Source of the DNA: Parachlamydia acanthamoebae
GTDB taxonomy: Bacteria > Chlamydiota > Chlamydiia > Chlamydiales > Parachlamydiaceae
Direction of reading: 5' to 3'
Assembly: GCF_000875975.1 (NCBI RefSeq)
Contig: NZ_BAWW01000002.1
Coordinates: forward strand, 62,001-126,000
DNA length: 64,000 nt
Under the pieces are notes generated by a model, which saw only the letters and a list, made by a program, of their open reading frames with translations, did not search any database and had not been told where the DNA came from. Every line of letters begins with the position of its first letter. Within the stretch, counting starts at the first letter, position 1. Below are positions 8,727-17,475 of this stretch, one piece after another. The position numbers and the translations under genes are program-made.

Positions 8727-9335
8727 TTAATGAGAAATCTCTTTTTTGGGTTTGCCTATAAAAATAGTCGCTGGTAGTCTTTTTGGGATTTGAGAAGTTT
8801 TCCAGGCTGAAATTCGGTGGTTTCCTTCATAAAGTTGGTATCTTTTGAGGGCTGTAGGAGATGGATTCTTCCACAGAACTATACCTCTTAATTCAGAAAC
8901 CTGAAACTGTTCTTCACTTGGAAAAAGGATTTCAACATTTTTTAGCATCCAATCGATTTCCAAGGCATTTATCTCGACTTTTCTCCACCTGGCTTCTTCT
9001 CTTTCAGATTTCCAGAGCTGAAATTGACCTCTTACAGATTGAAAAATGGATTCAATCAATGCAATGTTTGGATTTTCATTTTTAGGGCTGAGATCGGCTC
9101 GTTTCGGGAATGTTGGTCGAATATATTTTGAAAACTGACATTCCGGCGACCATTCATTATACAGCCAGGTCTGTTTGATTTCAAAAGTTGAAGTTAATTT
9201 TGTCACCATAGAGCCCAAAGGGTACTTTGAAAATATATTTTGGGCTAAAGAGGTTACTTCAGAATGATGCGAAGATGGTGTTATAGATTCATTTATTTTT
9301 TTTATTTGATCTGTTGCTATTCCGATGGGATCCAT
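8727..9335 (-). CDS. Hypothetical protein with ParB-like EGNHRISAW motif
   Basis: 202 residues from the ATG at 9335, which has AAGG six bases upstream; the frame itself extends to 9392. The N-terminal half is polar. The C-terminal part carries YEGNHRISAWKTS followed by LPATIFI, the pattern (G-x-H-R-x-x-A) found in ParB/Srx-fold nuclease-like domains, where the loop binds a nucleotide. In this protein that region is at the very C terminus. No DNA-binding helix-turn-helix is visible, so plasmid partition is not implied. Function unknown. Confidence 0.5.
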   Translation of the reverse strand: MDPIGIATDQIKKINESITPSSHHSEVTSLAQNIFSKYPLGSMVTKLTSTFEIKQTWLYNEWSPECQFSKYIRPTFPKRADLSPKNENPNIALIESIFQSVRGQFQLWKSEREEARWRKVEINALEIDWMLKNVEILFPSEEQFQVSELRGIVLWKNPSPTALKRYQLYEGNHRISAWKTSQIPKRLPATIFIGKPKKEISH

Positions 9336-9564
9336 AGATACCTTTTTGCCTGTGTGTTTTTGTGATAAGAAAGATTGTGCGAAAAAAAACATTTTACCGC
9401 GATTTTTTAGTGATTATAGATTCACAAATCATGAAAGATCGGAATATGCATATAATGACTCAAAGAGGTAAAATGCTAAATGAAGAAAAGCATTAGCTTT
9501 CATCATTGTCGAGAGGATTTTGCAGAAAAAAAATACATAAATTTTCTTTTTTTTCATTTAGGTA

Positions 9565-9592
9565 TTGCACAAAAAATCGATTTCAGTATAAG
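9565..9592 (+). promoter_or_regulatory. Sigma-70-type promoter for tRNA-Gln
   Basis: TTGCAC at 9565-9570 and TATAAG at 9587-9592 with a 16-base spacer. The -10 ends 34 bases before the tRNA, as expected for a tRNA promoter. It may also serve prs downstream. Confidence 0.5.
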
Positions 9593-9626
9593 ATCTCATC
9601 TTTAAATTAAGCGTGTACGACATTAC

Positions 9627-9698
9627 TGGGGTGTCGCCAAGCGGTAAGGCAGCGGTTTTTGGTACCGCCATGCGAGGGTTCGAATCCTTCCACCCCAA
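9627..9698 (+). tRNA. tRNA-Gln (anticodon UUG)
   Basis: A complete cloverleaf of 72 bases. The 7-bp acceptor stem pairs TGGGGTG with CACCCCA. The anticodon stem GCGGT/ACCGC encloses loop TTTTGGT, giving anticodon TTG. The T arm has the conserved GTTCGAATC. The discriminator base is A and the CCA end is not encoded. The sequence is very close to the general bacterial tRNA-Gln. Confidence 0.97.
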
Positions 9699-9725
9699 TT
9701 ACGACTTAAATACTGGAATAGTTAA

Positions 9726-10688
9726 ATGCCCAGTCCGTCATCACACTTGCTTTTGTTTTCCGGGTCATCACATCCGACATTAGCTCAACAAGTGGCCGAC
9801 TATCTGGGAGTTAAGCTAGGTCAAGTTCAGTTAGAGCGTTTTCCAGATGGAGAAATTTCCGTTCAAATTTTGGAAAATGTGCGTGGACGAGACACGTTTG
9901 TTATTCAACCGATTGCTCTCGACCCAAACAACTACTTGATGGAGCTTCTTATAATGATTGATGCTCTTAAACGAGCGTCAGCCCATAGCATAGCAGCCGT
10001 CATCCCTTATTATGGGTATTGCCGGCAAGATCGCAAAGATAAACCCCGTGTTCCGATTACAGCTAAGTTGGTGGCCAATCTCTTAGTAGATGCCGGAGCA
10101 ACAAGAATCTTAACGATGGACTTGCATGCAGGGCAACTTCAAGGTTTTTTTGATATTCCTGTTGACAATTTGCAAGCGCGTCTCCGTCTAGGAGAAGCCT
10201 TCAATGATCTGATGCCAAGCAATTTTGCTGTTGTAGCCCCTGATGTGGGAAGTGTTAAACTCGCAAGAGATTATGCACATCAACTCGGAGTGGATTTAGC
10301 AATAGCAAGTAAACACCGGACGAGTGTATCAGATGTGCAAATTGCAACTCTATTTGGGGATGTCGAAGGAAAAGATGTACTTCTCGCTGATGATATGTGT
10401 TCCACCGCTGGAACGCTAGTGTCAGCTGCGAAAGCGTGCCAAGAGAAGGGAGCCCGTCGGATTTTTGCTGCAGTTACGCACGGTTTATTTGTTGGAAATG
10501 CCGTTGCAAGAATTGAAAAAAGTCCCATTGAAACGGTGCTCGTAAGTAATACAATTCCTTACACAGATCGACTTAGTCAATCGACTAAAATCAAAATCGT
10601 ATCTGTCGCAAGTCTCTTAGGTCAGGCAATCAGCTGTATTTTATCACGGCAGTCCATCTCTTCCCTATACGAAATTAACGAAGCGTAG
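9726..10688 (+). CDS. prs: Ribose-phosphate pyrophosphokinase (PRPP synthetase)
   Basis: Makes PRPP from ribose 5-phosphate and ATP for nucleotide and NAD synthesis in the cytosol. Length (320 residues) is normal for class I enzymes. Visible signatures are RFPDGE near residue 38, the YYGYCRQDRK stretch (about 98-107, flexible loop and ATP contacts), MDLHAGQLQGFF (about 131-142) and the PRPP-binding loop LLADDMCSTAGT (about 219-230). It begins 27 bp after the tRNA-Gln gene without a strong Shine-Dalgarno. A reduced parasite keeping prs can make PRPP itself. Confidence 0.96.
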   Translation: MPSPSSHLLLFSGSSHPTLAQQVADYLGVKLGQVQLERFPDGEISVQILENVRGRDTFVIQPIALDPNNYLMELLIMIDALKRASAHSIAAVIPYYGYCRQDRKDKPRVPITAKLVANLLVDAGATRILTMDLHAGQLQGFFDIPVDNLQARLRLGEAFNDLMPSNFAVVAPDVGSVKLARDYAHQLGVDLAIASKHRTSVSDVQIATLFGDVEGKDVLLADDMCSTAGTLVSAAKACQEKGARRIFAAVTHGLFVGNAVARIEKSPIETVLVSNTIPYTDRLSQSTKIKIVSVASLLGQAISCILSRQSISSLYEINEA

Positions 10689-10790
10689 CATTGAGCGATA
10701 GCTAAACTTAGCGCTTTGCTTGCAGCAGGCTCAGAAATTTACATGTGAACCCTGTCTGCTTTTCACTTAACTTAGGTTTTTGGAGGATCC

Positions 10791-11351
10791 ATGAAACTCA
10801 AAGCTTTTAAACGAAATGTTGAAAAAAGATGTAACGTCAATAAGCTACGTCGCGAAGGAAAAATTCCTGCGGTTATTTATAAAAAAGGAAGTTCTGGTGA
10901 AGAACTTTCAGTAGACAGTATCATGTTTACAGCAGCTCTCCGTAAAGTTGAGCCAGGCCATCTTTCAACAACAATTTTTATTCTTGAAGATGAAAATGGT
11001 GCTGAAAGACGAGTCATTGTTAAAGAAATCCAATACAACGTCACAAATTATGATGTGATTCACTTGGATTTTGAAGAATTAATTGATGGAACACCTGTCA
11101 ATGTGAAAGTGCCAATCGAAATCGTAGGCGTTGCTGATTGCCCAGGAATTAAATTAGGTGGCGTTCCACGTCAGGTTATCCGTTCATTGAAAGTACGCTG
11201 CTTGCCAAAAGATATTCCAGCTTCATTCCCGATTGACATTTCAACTTTGTCCCTCGGCGAATCAAGACGTCTTTCTGATTTGGAAATCGCAAATACACTC
11301 CGTCCTTTGATGAATTTGAGTGAAGTTGCTGTTGCCATCGTTAAACGTTAA
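10791..11351 (+). CDS. rplY: 50S ribosomal protein L25/general stress protein Ctc
   Basis: Binds 5S rRNA in the large ribosomal subunit. At 186 residues it is the long TL5/Ctc form, with the L25 beta-barrel first (about 1-90) and a C-terminal beta domain (about 100-186) absent from E. coli L25. The start is fixed by GGAGG directly upstream of the ATG. It opens the block rplY-pth-rpsF-rpsR-rplI-ispE, in the order known from Chlamydia. The stop is only 10 bp before the pth start, so the two are cotranscribed. Confidence 0.95.
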   Translation: MKLKAFKRNVEKRCNVNKLRREGKIPAVIYKKGSSGEELSVDSIMFTAALRKVEPGHLSTTIFILEDENGAERRVIVKEIQYNVTNYDVIHLDFEELIDGTPVNVKVPIEIVGVADCPGIKLGGVPRQVIRSLKVRCLPKDIPASFPIDISTLSLGESRRLSDLEIANTLRPLMNLSEVAVAIVKR

Positions 11352-11361
11352 GGATTGAATT

Positions 11362-11958
11362 TTGGAAGAAGTATCCAAACAACACCTCTTTGTAGGACTG
11401 GGAAATCCTGGCAAGAAATATGAGATGACTCGACATAACATTGGGTTTCTCGTCCTTCAAGCCTATGCTCAGCAGTTTGGATTTACACTTGCACCAGATA
11501 GTAAATTTAAGGGAACGGTAGCAAAAAAGAAATTTCACTCAGGAGAAGTTCATCTTTTGCTGCCTGCCACCTTTATGAATGAAAGCGGGCAAGCTGTTAA
11601 ACGTTATGTCGATTTTTACAAGATTCCCATTTCATCTATGACGGTTGTTGTGGATGATGCCGATCTTTCCTTTGGAGCTATACGCTTAAGATCGCAGGGG
11701 AGTGCAGGTGGGCATAACGGACTTAAAAGCATTATTAGCCACTTAGGAACTACCCAATTTGCACGTTTGCGAATGGGAATTGGCCGTCCAGATCGAGAAA
11801 GTTCACTGGATGACCTAGCAGATTATGTATTAGATAACTTTTCACAAAATGAGATGCCTCATTTAGCCTCCTTCTTACAACAAGGGGCTAACATTTTAGA
11901 GAGATTACTGACGCAAGACCTGGCAGCAGCCATGAATGTCGTCAATAAGAGTTCTTAG
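11362..11958 (+). CDS. pth: Peptidyl-tRNA hydrolase
   Basis: Releases tRNA from peptidyl-tRNAs that drop off the ribosome. Signatures: FVGLGNPGKKYEMTRHNIGF (catalytic His in RHN near residue 25), the FMNESG segment and the DDADLSFGAIRLRSQGSAGGHNGL loop around residues 97-120. Length 198 is typical. The start is a TTG at 11362 with AGGA at 11351-11354; no in-frame ATG precedes the catalytic region, so TTG is the real start and probably limits translation. Confidence 0.96.
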   Translation: MEEVSKQHLFVGLGNPGKKYEMTRHNIGFLVLQAYAQQFGFTLAPDSKFKGTVAKKKFHSGEVHLLLPATFMNESGQAVKRYVDFYKIPISSMTVVVDDADLSFGAIRLRSQGSAGGHNGLKSIISHLGTTQFARLRMGIGRPDRESSLDDLADYVLDNFSQNEMPHLASFLQQGANILERLLTQDLAAAMNVVNKSS

Positions 11959-11978
11959 GCATTTCACTAACTTTATGA

Positions 11979-11995
11979 GGCCATCACACATGGCC
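11979..11995 (+). promoter_or_regulatory. Hairpin in the rpsF leader
   Basis: GGCCAT and ATGGCC form a 6-bp stem with a 5-base loop, directly before the GGGAG Shine-Dalgarno (11996-12000) of rpsF. S6:S18 autoregulatory leaders exist in many bacteria at this place, but I do not see their full consensus, so this is only a candidate control element. Confidence 0.3.
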
Positions 11996-12008
11996 GGGAG
12001 AATAAGCA

Positions 12009-12353
12009 ATGAGTGAAAAACAAAAGCATTTATACGAGGGGATGTATGTCATCAGCGCGACACTAAGCGATGAGGCACGCAAGAAAGCCCTTGAAAAGAT
12101 TCAAAATGGAATCACTGAACATGGGGGAGAAATCCTTAAAGTTCACGACCAAGGAAGACGTCGATTGGCCTACCAAATCGATGGACACCGCGAAGGGTAC
12201 TATTATTTACTTTATTTTAGTGTCGATCCTGCCGCTATTTCCGAACTTTGGCATGATTATCATTTAAACGAAGATCTGATCCGTTTCATTACTCTACGCA
12301 CAGATAAAGTAATGGAAAAAATTGAGTTTAAATCTTTGGTTGAAGCACAGTAA
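12009..12353 (+). CDS. rpsF: 30S ribosomal protein S6
   Basis: Small-subunit protein that binds 16S rRNA together with S18. 114 residues. The typical S6 pattern is visible: [14 protein letters not shown] at the N terminus, [25 protein letters not shown] in the middle and the [15 protein letters not shown] strand. GGGAG sits eight bases before the ATG. rpsR follows after 13 bp. Confidence 0.96.
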   Translation: MSEKQKHLYEGMYVISATLSDEARKKALEKIQNGITEHGGEILKVHDQGRRRLAYQIDGHREGYYYLLYFSVDPAAISELWHDYHLNEDLIRFITLRTDKVMEKIEFKSLVEAQ

Positions 12354-12366
12354 GGAGTATTTAAGT

Positions 12367-12624
12367 ATGTCAACAAGAAACACAAAGCGTGCACATCCAA
12401 GAGATCAGCGTGCGCGTAAGCGTAAAACATGTCCTTTTACTGCTGCTGGGATCACAGAAATTGATTACAAAGATGTGAGTACCCTCAGCAAGTTCATTAC
12501 CGAGCGAGGTAAAATTTTGCCACGTCGTATTACTGGTGTCTCAGCCTATCACCAAAAACGTTTAGCAGAAGCCATTAAGCGAGCACGTCATATCGCTTTG
12601 TTGCCGTTTGTGGCTGAAGTATAA
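12367..12624 (+). CDS. rpsR: 30S ribosomal protein S18
   Basis: Partner of S6 on the 30S platform. 85 residues from the ATG at 12367, which has AAGGAG 14-9 bases upstream; a longer frame reaching back to 12322 overlaps rpsF and is not used. The core [21 protein letters not shown] and the [29 protein letters not shown] helix region are diagnostic. The N-terminal tail is strongly basic. Confidence 0.96.
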   Translation: MSTRNTKRAHPRDQRARKRKTCPFTAAGITEIDYKDVSTLSKFITERGKILPRRITGVSAYHQKRLAEAIKRARHIALLPFVAEV

Positions 12625-12650
12625 GATTAACAGATTAGGAGATAAGTCTC

Positions 12651-13148
12651 ATGGCACACAAATTGCTATTAATTGAAGATGTAGAAAATCTTGGACGAAG
12701 CGGAGATCTCGTATCAGTTAAGCCTGGATACGCACGTAATTTCCTTTTGCCTCAAGGCGTTGCAGTTCCTGCAGATAAGCGTTCTCTTAGAATGCGAGCA
12801 CGTTTACAAGAAGAACGTGAGAAAAAAGCTGCTGTGGACAGATCTGAATCAGAAAAAATTGCAGCTCAATTGGCTGAAGTCACTTTGACATCTATTGTGA
12901 AAGTTGACCATGATGGACATATGTATGGTTCCGTGTCAATTGCAGATATTGCTCATTTACTTTCTACTCAGCAAGTTGAATTAGAGAAGCGTTCTATTGG
13001 TCTAAAGCATCCTATTAAAGAAATTGGAGTTTACACAATTCCAGTGAAATTAAAAGAAGGTGTGACAGGATCGTTTACGTTGAAAGTGATTTCAGAAGAA
13101 GCTAGCCGTCAGGCAGCAGAGGCTGAAAGCGCAGAAAAAAGCGAATAA
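12651..13148 (+). CDS. rplI: 50S ribosomal protein L9
   Basis: Two-domain 50S protein. 165 residues: N-terminal rRNA-binding domain with LIEDVENLGRSGDLVSVKPGYARNFLLP, a long connecting helix rich in Glu/Lys/Arg (about 45-75), and a C-terminal domain with MYGSVSIADIA. A short acidic Ala/Glu-rich tail (AAEAESAEKSE) extends beyond the usual end. AGGAG precedes the ATG. Confidence 0.96.
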   Translation: MAHKLLLIEDVENLGRSGDLVSVKPGYARNFLLPQGVAVPADKRSLRMRARLQEEREKKAAVDRSESEKIAAQLAEVTLTSIVKVDHDGHMYGSVSIADIAHLLSTQQVELEKRSIGLKHPIKEIGVYTIPVKLKEGVTGSFTLKVISEEASRQAAEAESAEKSE

Positions 13149-13229
13149 TTACGCGATTATTTTTACCACAAAGAGCACAGCAATGTGATCTTTGTGGTTT
13201 ATTCATTTTCTCTCCTTGGAGTTTCTGGC

Positions 13230-14066
13230 ATGCTCACCCTCTATTCTCCAGCTAAAATCAATCTTTTCTTACAGATTCTTTCGCGTCAAGATGATGGATA
13301 TCACCGTTTGGCAACCCTCATGCAAACCATTAAGTTAGCCGACACCTTGCATGTTGCGCTTGCGGATCAAGATGAGCTAACGTGTACCGACCCTTCCATC
13401 CCTACAGATGGATCAAATTTAGTTTTAAAAGCAGCCAAGCTGTTTCGTGAAATAAGTGGTTTGTCCGTTGGAATTCGAGTGCATTTGGAAAAAAAAATCC
13501 CTCATCAAGCTGGTTTGGGAGGAGGGAGTAGCAATGCCGCTACCACGCTATGGGCTCTCAACCAACTCACTGGCCAAACATTATCGACATTTCAACTGAT
13601 GCAAGCAAGTGGAAAAATAGGTTCGGATATCCCTTTCTTTTTTTCTAAAGGAACAGCCTTTTGTACAGGGCGCGGAGAGATTGTGCAAGCACTCCCTCCT
13701 TTTCAAAATGAATCCGTTACAATTGTTAAACCTACAGAGGGATTGGAGACAGCTAGGATCTACGGTCAATTGGATTTGAATGATACTTGCAAAGAGAATT
13801 CCGAACGATTGCTCCATTCGTTTATGTATCCCAATCAGATTCCTCTTTTGGTGAATGATCTCGAGAAACCCGCCTTCGGCTGTTTGCCTCAGCTGGAAGA
13901 TTTAAAGCGGCAATTGCAGCGATCAGGATTTAAATCTGTTCTGATGTCTGGGAGTGGTTCTGCATTTTTTTGTTTGGGTCAATCTGAAAAAGAACTTCCG
14001 ACAGACCTCTTTAGTTGCCAGACAAGCTTTGTTAATCGCTCTGCAGAAAATTGGTATACGCTTTAA
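13230..14066 (+). CDS. ispE: 4-diphosphocytidyl-2-C-methyl-D-erythritol kinase
   Basis: GHMP-family kinase of the MEP pathway that makes isoprenoid precursors. 278 residues from the ATG at 13230 (TTGGAG upstream); the frame reaches 13185. N-terminal SPAKINLFLQI carries the catalytic Lys, the ATP loop is PHQAGLGGGSSNAA (about 86-99), the Asp lies in SGKIGSDIPFF and the C-terminal SGSGSAFF is the third GHMP motif. It closes the ribosomal block as in Chlamydia. Its last 35 bases overlap the 3' end of the convergent ATPase gene. Confidence 0.94.
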   Translation: MLTLYSPAKINLFLQILSRQDDGYHRLATLMQTIKLADTLHVALADQDELTCTDPSIPTDGSNLVLKAAKLFREISGLSVGIRVHLEKKIPHQAGLGGGSSNAATTLWALNQLTGQTLSTFQLMQASGKIGSDIPFFFSKGTAFCTGRGEIVQALPPFQNESVTIVKPTEGLETARIYGQLDLNDTCKENSERLLHSFMYPNQIPLLVNDLEKPAFGCLPQLEDLKRQLQRSGFKSVLMSGSGSAFFCLGQSEKELPTDLFSCQTSFVNRSAENWYTL

Positions 14067-17000
14067 TTCTGTCCCCAAGTTGGTTGATAAACTGTATTGT
14101 TTCCTGAGGAGTGAGAATCCCTGCTTGAATGGAGGGGCCTGCAATTTGCAGAAGCTCGATTTGAAAACTTTCTAATGAAAGGGGTTCTCGTGTATCCACA
14201 TATCCTTCCTCGATAAGTACTTCTTTTAGCCTAGACAATGTTTGCAGACGAAAACCTTTTAATCGCTCATCTTGTTTTGCTGCTAAGATTTCAAGCAGTT
14301 TAGAACTGTTGTAATGAGTTTGATCTGCGATGGCTAAGATGGGCTCAAGGTATTTATCACTCACTCCACAACGCGTTAGAATTTCGGCATCAATAGCTTT
14401 TCCTCTTCCCACATTCCAGCATGCGAAAAATTGCTCTAGGATGAGTCCCTTTGAGGCAATTTTTTTCCAAGTCTTTTCATTTCCAAAAGAACGTTGGATT
14501 TTACCTAACTCCATCTGTTGCTTCAATTGGCCGTACGTTTGGATGTGCAAATGTTGCAAATAATAAAGCTCTTCGGCTTCCTCTAAAAGATGATAAACAT
14601 GCACATGTCCCTTCCCTAGATGCGGAATGATTTGGGGGATTGTAAAAAAGGCCGCATAATCTACAAGAGTTTCTTCTGGCAATGGCTGTCGAGTTTGCAT
14701 AGGGATCATGCTGGGGACTATTTTTTCTAATGGTTGCATCGATGAAAGATCAATCCGATTGAAAGTTAAACCTTTGTGATCTTTTACAACCTGTTCCCAA
14801 GCGTGCATATCGGCTTCACGGCAGGTAAAATAAAAAATCTGTCTGCCTGCAGCAGCGATTTCACAGAGAGATCTTGCTATTTCATAAAAACGTTCCGTGT
14901 CTGACCCACTGAGGGTTTCATCTAAGAAAAAGGGTAAGGGTTTTTTCTCTTTTTCAATGAAGAGATTAAACGCTAATCTAACAGCCAAGATGAGCTGAGA
15001 TTGTGTTCCTCGAGAAAGTTCATGGAGTTTTTTGATTTCGCAAGACTTTGTGTCGTAAGCTAAAAATTCAAATCCATTTGTCGTTTGCTCAGGAATAATT
15101 AAGGAAAAATGTGCTTTTGTAAAGCGCGAAAACCACTCATTGGCGATCGAAAAGACTTCGGGTTGGCTCTCTCTTTGATAGTCCTTTTCAATTTTATCTA
15201 GAAGGGTCTGACCAGCAATCGCTAGCCCAAATTCTTCAAATACACGTTCAAACTTTGCTTGTTTTTCCAGCACTTGTGTATGTGCATCTTCGAGTTGATA
15301 AGCATTTTCAGCGAACTGAAGAGCTTGTTTGATTGCGGTTTTTTTCTCCATCCATCGTTCTATGCCTTTTGCCATGAGCAAAGAGGTATTTTTCAAATTT
15401 TGGAGCTCAACATGTGAAAGATTTAAAAGATTTGGATGTTGTGCTAACCGTTGCTTTAAGACTTCTGCTTCAATTTGTTTGTGTTGGTAGGTTTGACGCA
15501 ATTGATGGTAAGCAGAAAATAGATGTAAGCATTCTAACAAAATCTCTTCGGAGGTACATTCACAGCGTTTGTACAAGGCGTCTATGTTTTCTTGCAAAAC
15601 ATTCAGATCTTGCTTAAGATGATCAAATTGCTCTTGTAAATGGGAGAGATGACTTTGACAAGTACGAATTTGTTCGAATTGATGACAAACATCTAAAAAT
15701 AGCTGCCAAGCGCGCGCATGATGGGTTAATTCTTGTTCGGTAAAAACATGAAAAAATGCGCATAGCTTTTTGAGAATGGTTTTTTCTTCATCGACATGCA
15801 ATGCAAGTTTTTGCTCATGATTTTCAATACTCGTTTGTAAAAGAATCACATTCTTAATCGAGTCATAAAGAATCGGATATGAAATACGTTCTTGCTCCAT
15901 GGGATAAAGTTCCAATGCTGCACACAGATGGTCCCATTGCTTTTCTAAGCTTTCAGCATGAAAGGATAATTCTTGACGAAGACCAGTATCTTCCTGATGA
16001 CGAAGAGCTTGTCCCCAATGGCTTTCGATTGCATTTAGTGTGTGTGCAACATCTTCATCGCTCCATGCATGTGGAAGCGGAAGCTGCAGGGCTTTGTATT
16101 GATTTTGAACTTTTTCTTTGGCTTGCTTAACAATATCGTAAGGATGATTCCATAACCATAGAAAAAGAGTCATTAATCCACATGAAGACCCCATGAGAGC
16201 CCATTCCCAAGGAAAGTTAGACAAAGACGGTATGATCAGAAAAAACAAACTTAAAAGTAAGGTAAATAAGCAGGCTACCCAATGTTGATTTGGACTGTAG
16301 GTACGTGTGGCCTTCCACAAATTTAAAAGGGCTGTGCCTTCGCGTAGTGTTTCAGGAGGATAGATGACCGTAGAGGAATTTTCAAGGATATGTATACGGG
16401 TTTGTATAATCTCTCGTTTTTGTTTAAGCACCTCATAATCTTGCGTCCATTGTTGAGCCCGCGAGAGTTCTTCCAAAGTAAAAGTATCCGTATGGGATAA
16501 ATGAATAAAAGCTCGATACTTACTTAAAGATTGGTTTGCCTGGGTCAAAGCTTGTTTAACATGATTTTTGTCATCTTGGACTTCTTTTAGCTGATCGAGT
16601 AAGGCTTGAATGTTCTCTAAAGTTTGTGGAGAAGGTAAAGAAAGATGTGAAAAAGGAAGCCCTTTAAGCACTTCTTGTTCTTTGGTCATCTCTTTTTCAA
16701 TTTTGTTAAGACGTAGGCCATATTCTTGCTTTTGCATGCGAAGCTGTTGATAGATCTCCTGATCATTTTCTCGAAATTTTTCAAGTTGAGCGGGATAACC
16801 ACGTATTTGCATAGATAAAGCCTGCATCCCTTCATCAAGTTCTTTCCAGCGCAATGCATCTTCTAAGAGGGGAAGTAAGCTCTGAGAATGACTCGCTGCC
16901 TCAATCTCTTTCTCAATTGTAAAAAGGGACTCTTCGTCTTGTTTAAGAGATCGTTGTTGCTCTTTTGCTAAACGCAGATTCTTTAGAGCTAGATCAAGAT

Positions 17001-17475
17001 CTTGTTTATCTGATTTGCCTTTGAAGCGTCCAATCGTGAAAAAAGGATGATTACGAACATGGCTAAGGTCATAGCCTCCACGAGCCTGTTTTGCGATCTC
17101 TGCAGCAAAGTCTTGATCAGAAGCCGAAGACAGAAGATCTTCAATCGTTAATGTATAGCAAGAAGCATAGGAAGGTGGAGGTAATTGTTTTTGTAGCTCA
17201 GGATTGGCGGGTGTACATTTCCAATGTTTTCCTTCTAAGGAAAGCTCTATTTTTTCTCCTTCTGTAATCCAAATGCTATGCAAGGAGGTTGGCTCTAAGT
17301 GAGAAAGAGAGGGCCATAACAGAGCTCGAATGGCTTTACAGGTCGTTGTTTTACCAACACCATTAGCTCCAATCACGACATGCAAATTAGACTTTGCTAA
17401 ATCTTCTTGCTTGTAGCGTAGGCCTTGATGAAGAAAACCCGGCATGCGTCGAATATCGAGATATTTTAGCTTCAT
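14032..17475 (-). CDS. SMC/Rad50-like AAA ATPase (YhaN type) with C-terminal extension
   Basis: 1147 residues from the ATG at 17475; its ATGA overlaps the stop of the upstream phosphoesterase. Walker A is GANGVGKTT (36-44). Long coiled coils flank a pair of hydrophobic segments near residues 390-440, as in YhaN-type membrane-associated members of the Rad50/SbcC superfamily. The ABC signature is LSRGTQSQLILAVRLAFN, and Walker B is LPFFLDETLSGSD. Beyond the ATPase head are about 250 further residues, mostly helical, that I do not recognise. With the metallophosphoesterase it should form an SbcCD/YhaON-like DNA end-processing complex. The 3' end overlaps ispE by 35 bp in convergent orientation. 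Confidence 0.85.
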   Translation of the reverse strand: MKLKYLDIRRMPGFLHQGLRYKQEDLAKSNLHVVIGANGVGKTTTCKAIRALLWPSLSHLEPTSLHSIWITEGEKIELSLEGKHWKCTPANPELQKQLPPPSYASCYTLTIEDLLSSASDQDFAAEIAKQARGGYDLSHVRNHPFFTIGRFKGKSDKQDLDLALKNLRLAKEQQRSLKQDEESLFTIEKEIEAASHSQSLLPLLEDALRWKELDEGMQALSMQIRGYPAQLEKFRENDQEIYQQLRMQKQEYGLRLNKIEKEMTKEQEVLKGLPFSHLSLPSPQTLENIQALLDQLKEVQDDKNHVKQALTQANQSLSKYRAFIHLSHTDTFTLEELSRAQQWTQDYEVLKQKREIIQTRIHILENSSTVIYPPETLREGTALLNLWKATRTYSPNQHWVACLFTLLLSLFFLIIPSLSNFPWEWALMGSSCGLMTLFLWLWNHPYDIVKQAKEKVQNQYKALQLPLPHAWSDEDVAHTLNAIESHWGQALRHQEDTGLRQELSFHAESLEKQWDHLCAALELYPMEQERISYPILYDSIKNVILLQTSIENHEQKLALHVDEEKTILKKLCAFFHVFTEQELTHHARAWQLFLDVCHQFEQIRTCQSHLSHLQEQFDHLKQDLNVLQENIDALYKRCECTSEEILLECLHLFSAYHQLRQTYQHKQIEAEVLKQRLAQHPNLLNLSHVELQNLKNTSLLMAKGIERWMEKKTAIKQALQFAENAYQLEDAHTQVLEKQAKFERVFEEFGLAIAGQTLLDKIEKDYQRESQPEVFSIANEWFSRFTKAHFSLIIPEQTTNGFEFLAYDTKSCEIKKLHELSRGTQSQLILAVRLAFNLFIEKEKKPLPFFLDETLSGSDTERFYEIARSLCEIAAAGRQIFYFTCREADMHAWEQVVKDHKGLTFNRIDLSSMQPLEKIVPSMIPMQTRQPLPEETLVDYAAFFTIPQIIPHLGKGHVHVYHLLEEAEELYYLQHLHIQTYGQLKQQMELGKIQRSFGNEKTWKKIASKGLILEQFFACWNVGRGKAIDAEILTRCGVSDKYLEPILAIADQTHYNSSKLLEILAAKQDERLKGFRLQTLSRLKEVLIEEGYVDTREPLSLESFQIELLQIAGPSIQAGILTPQETIQFINQLGDRIKAYTNFLQSD

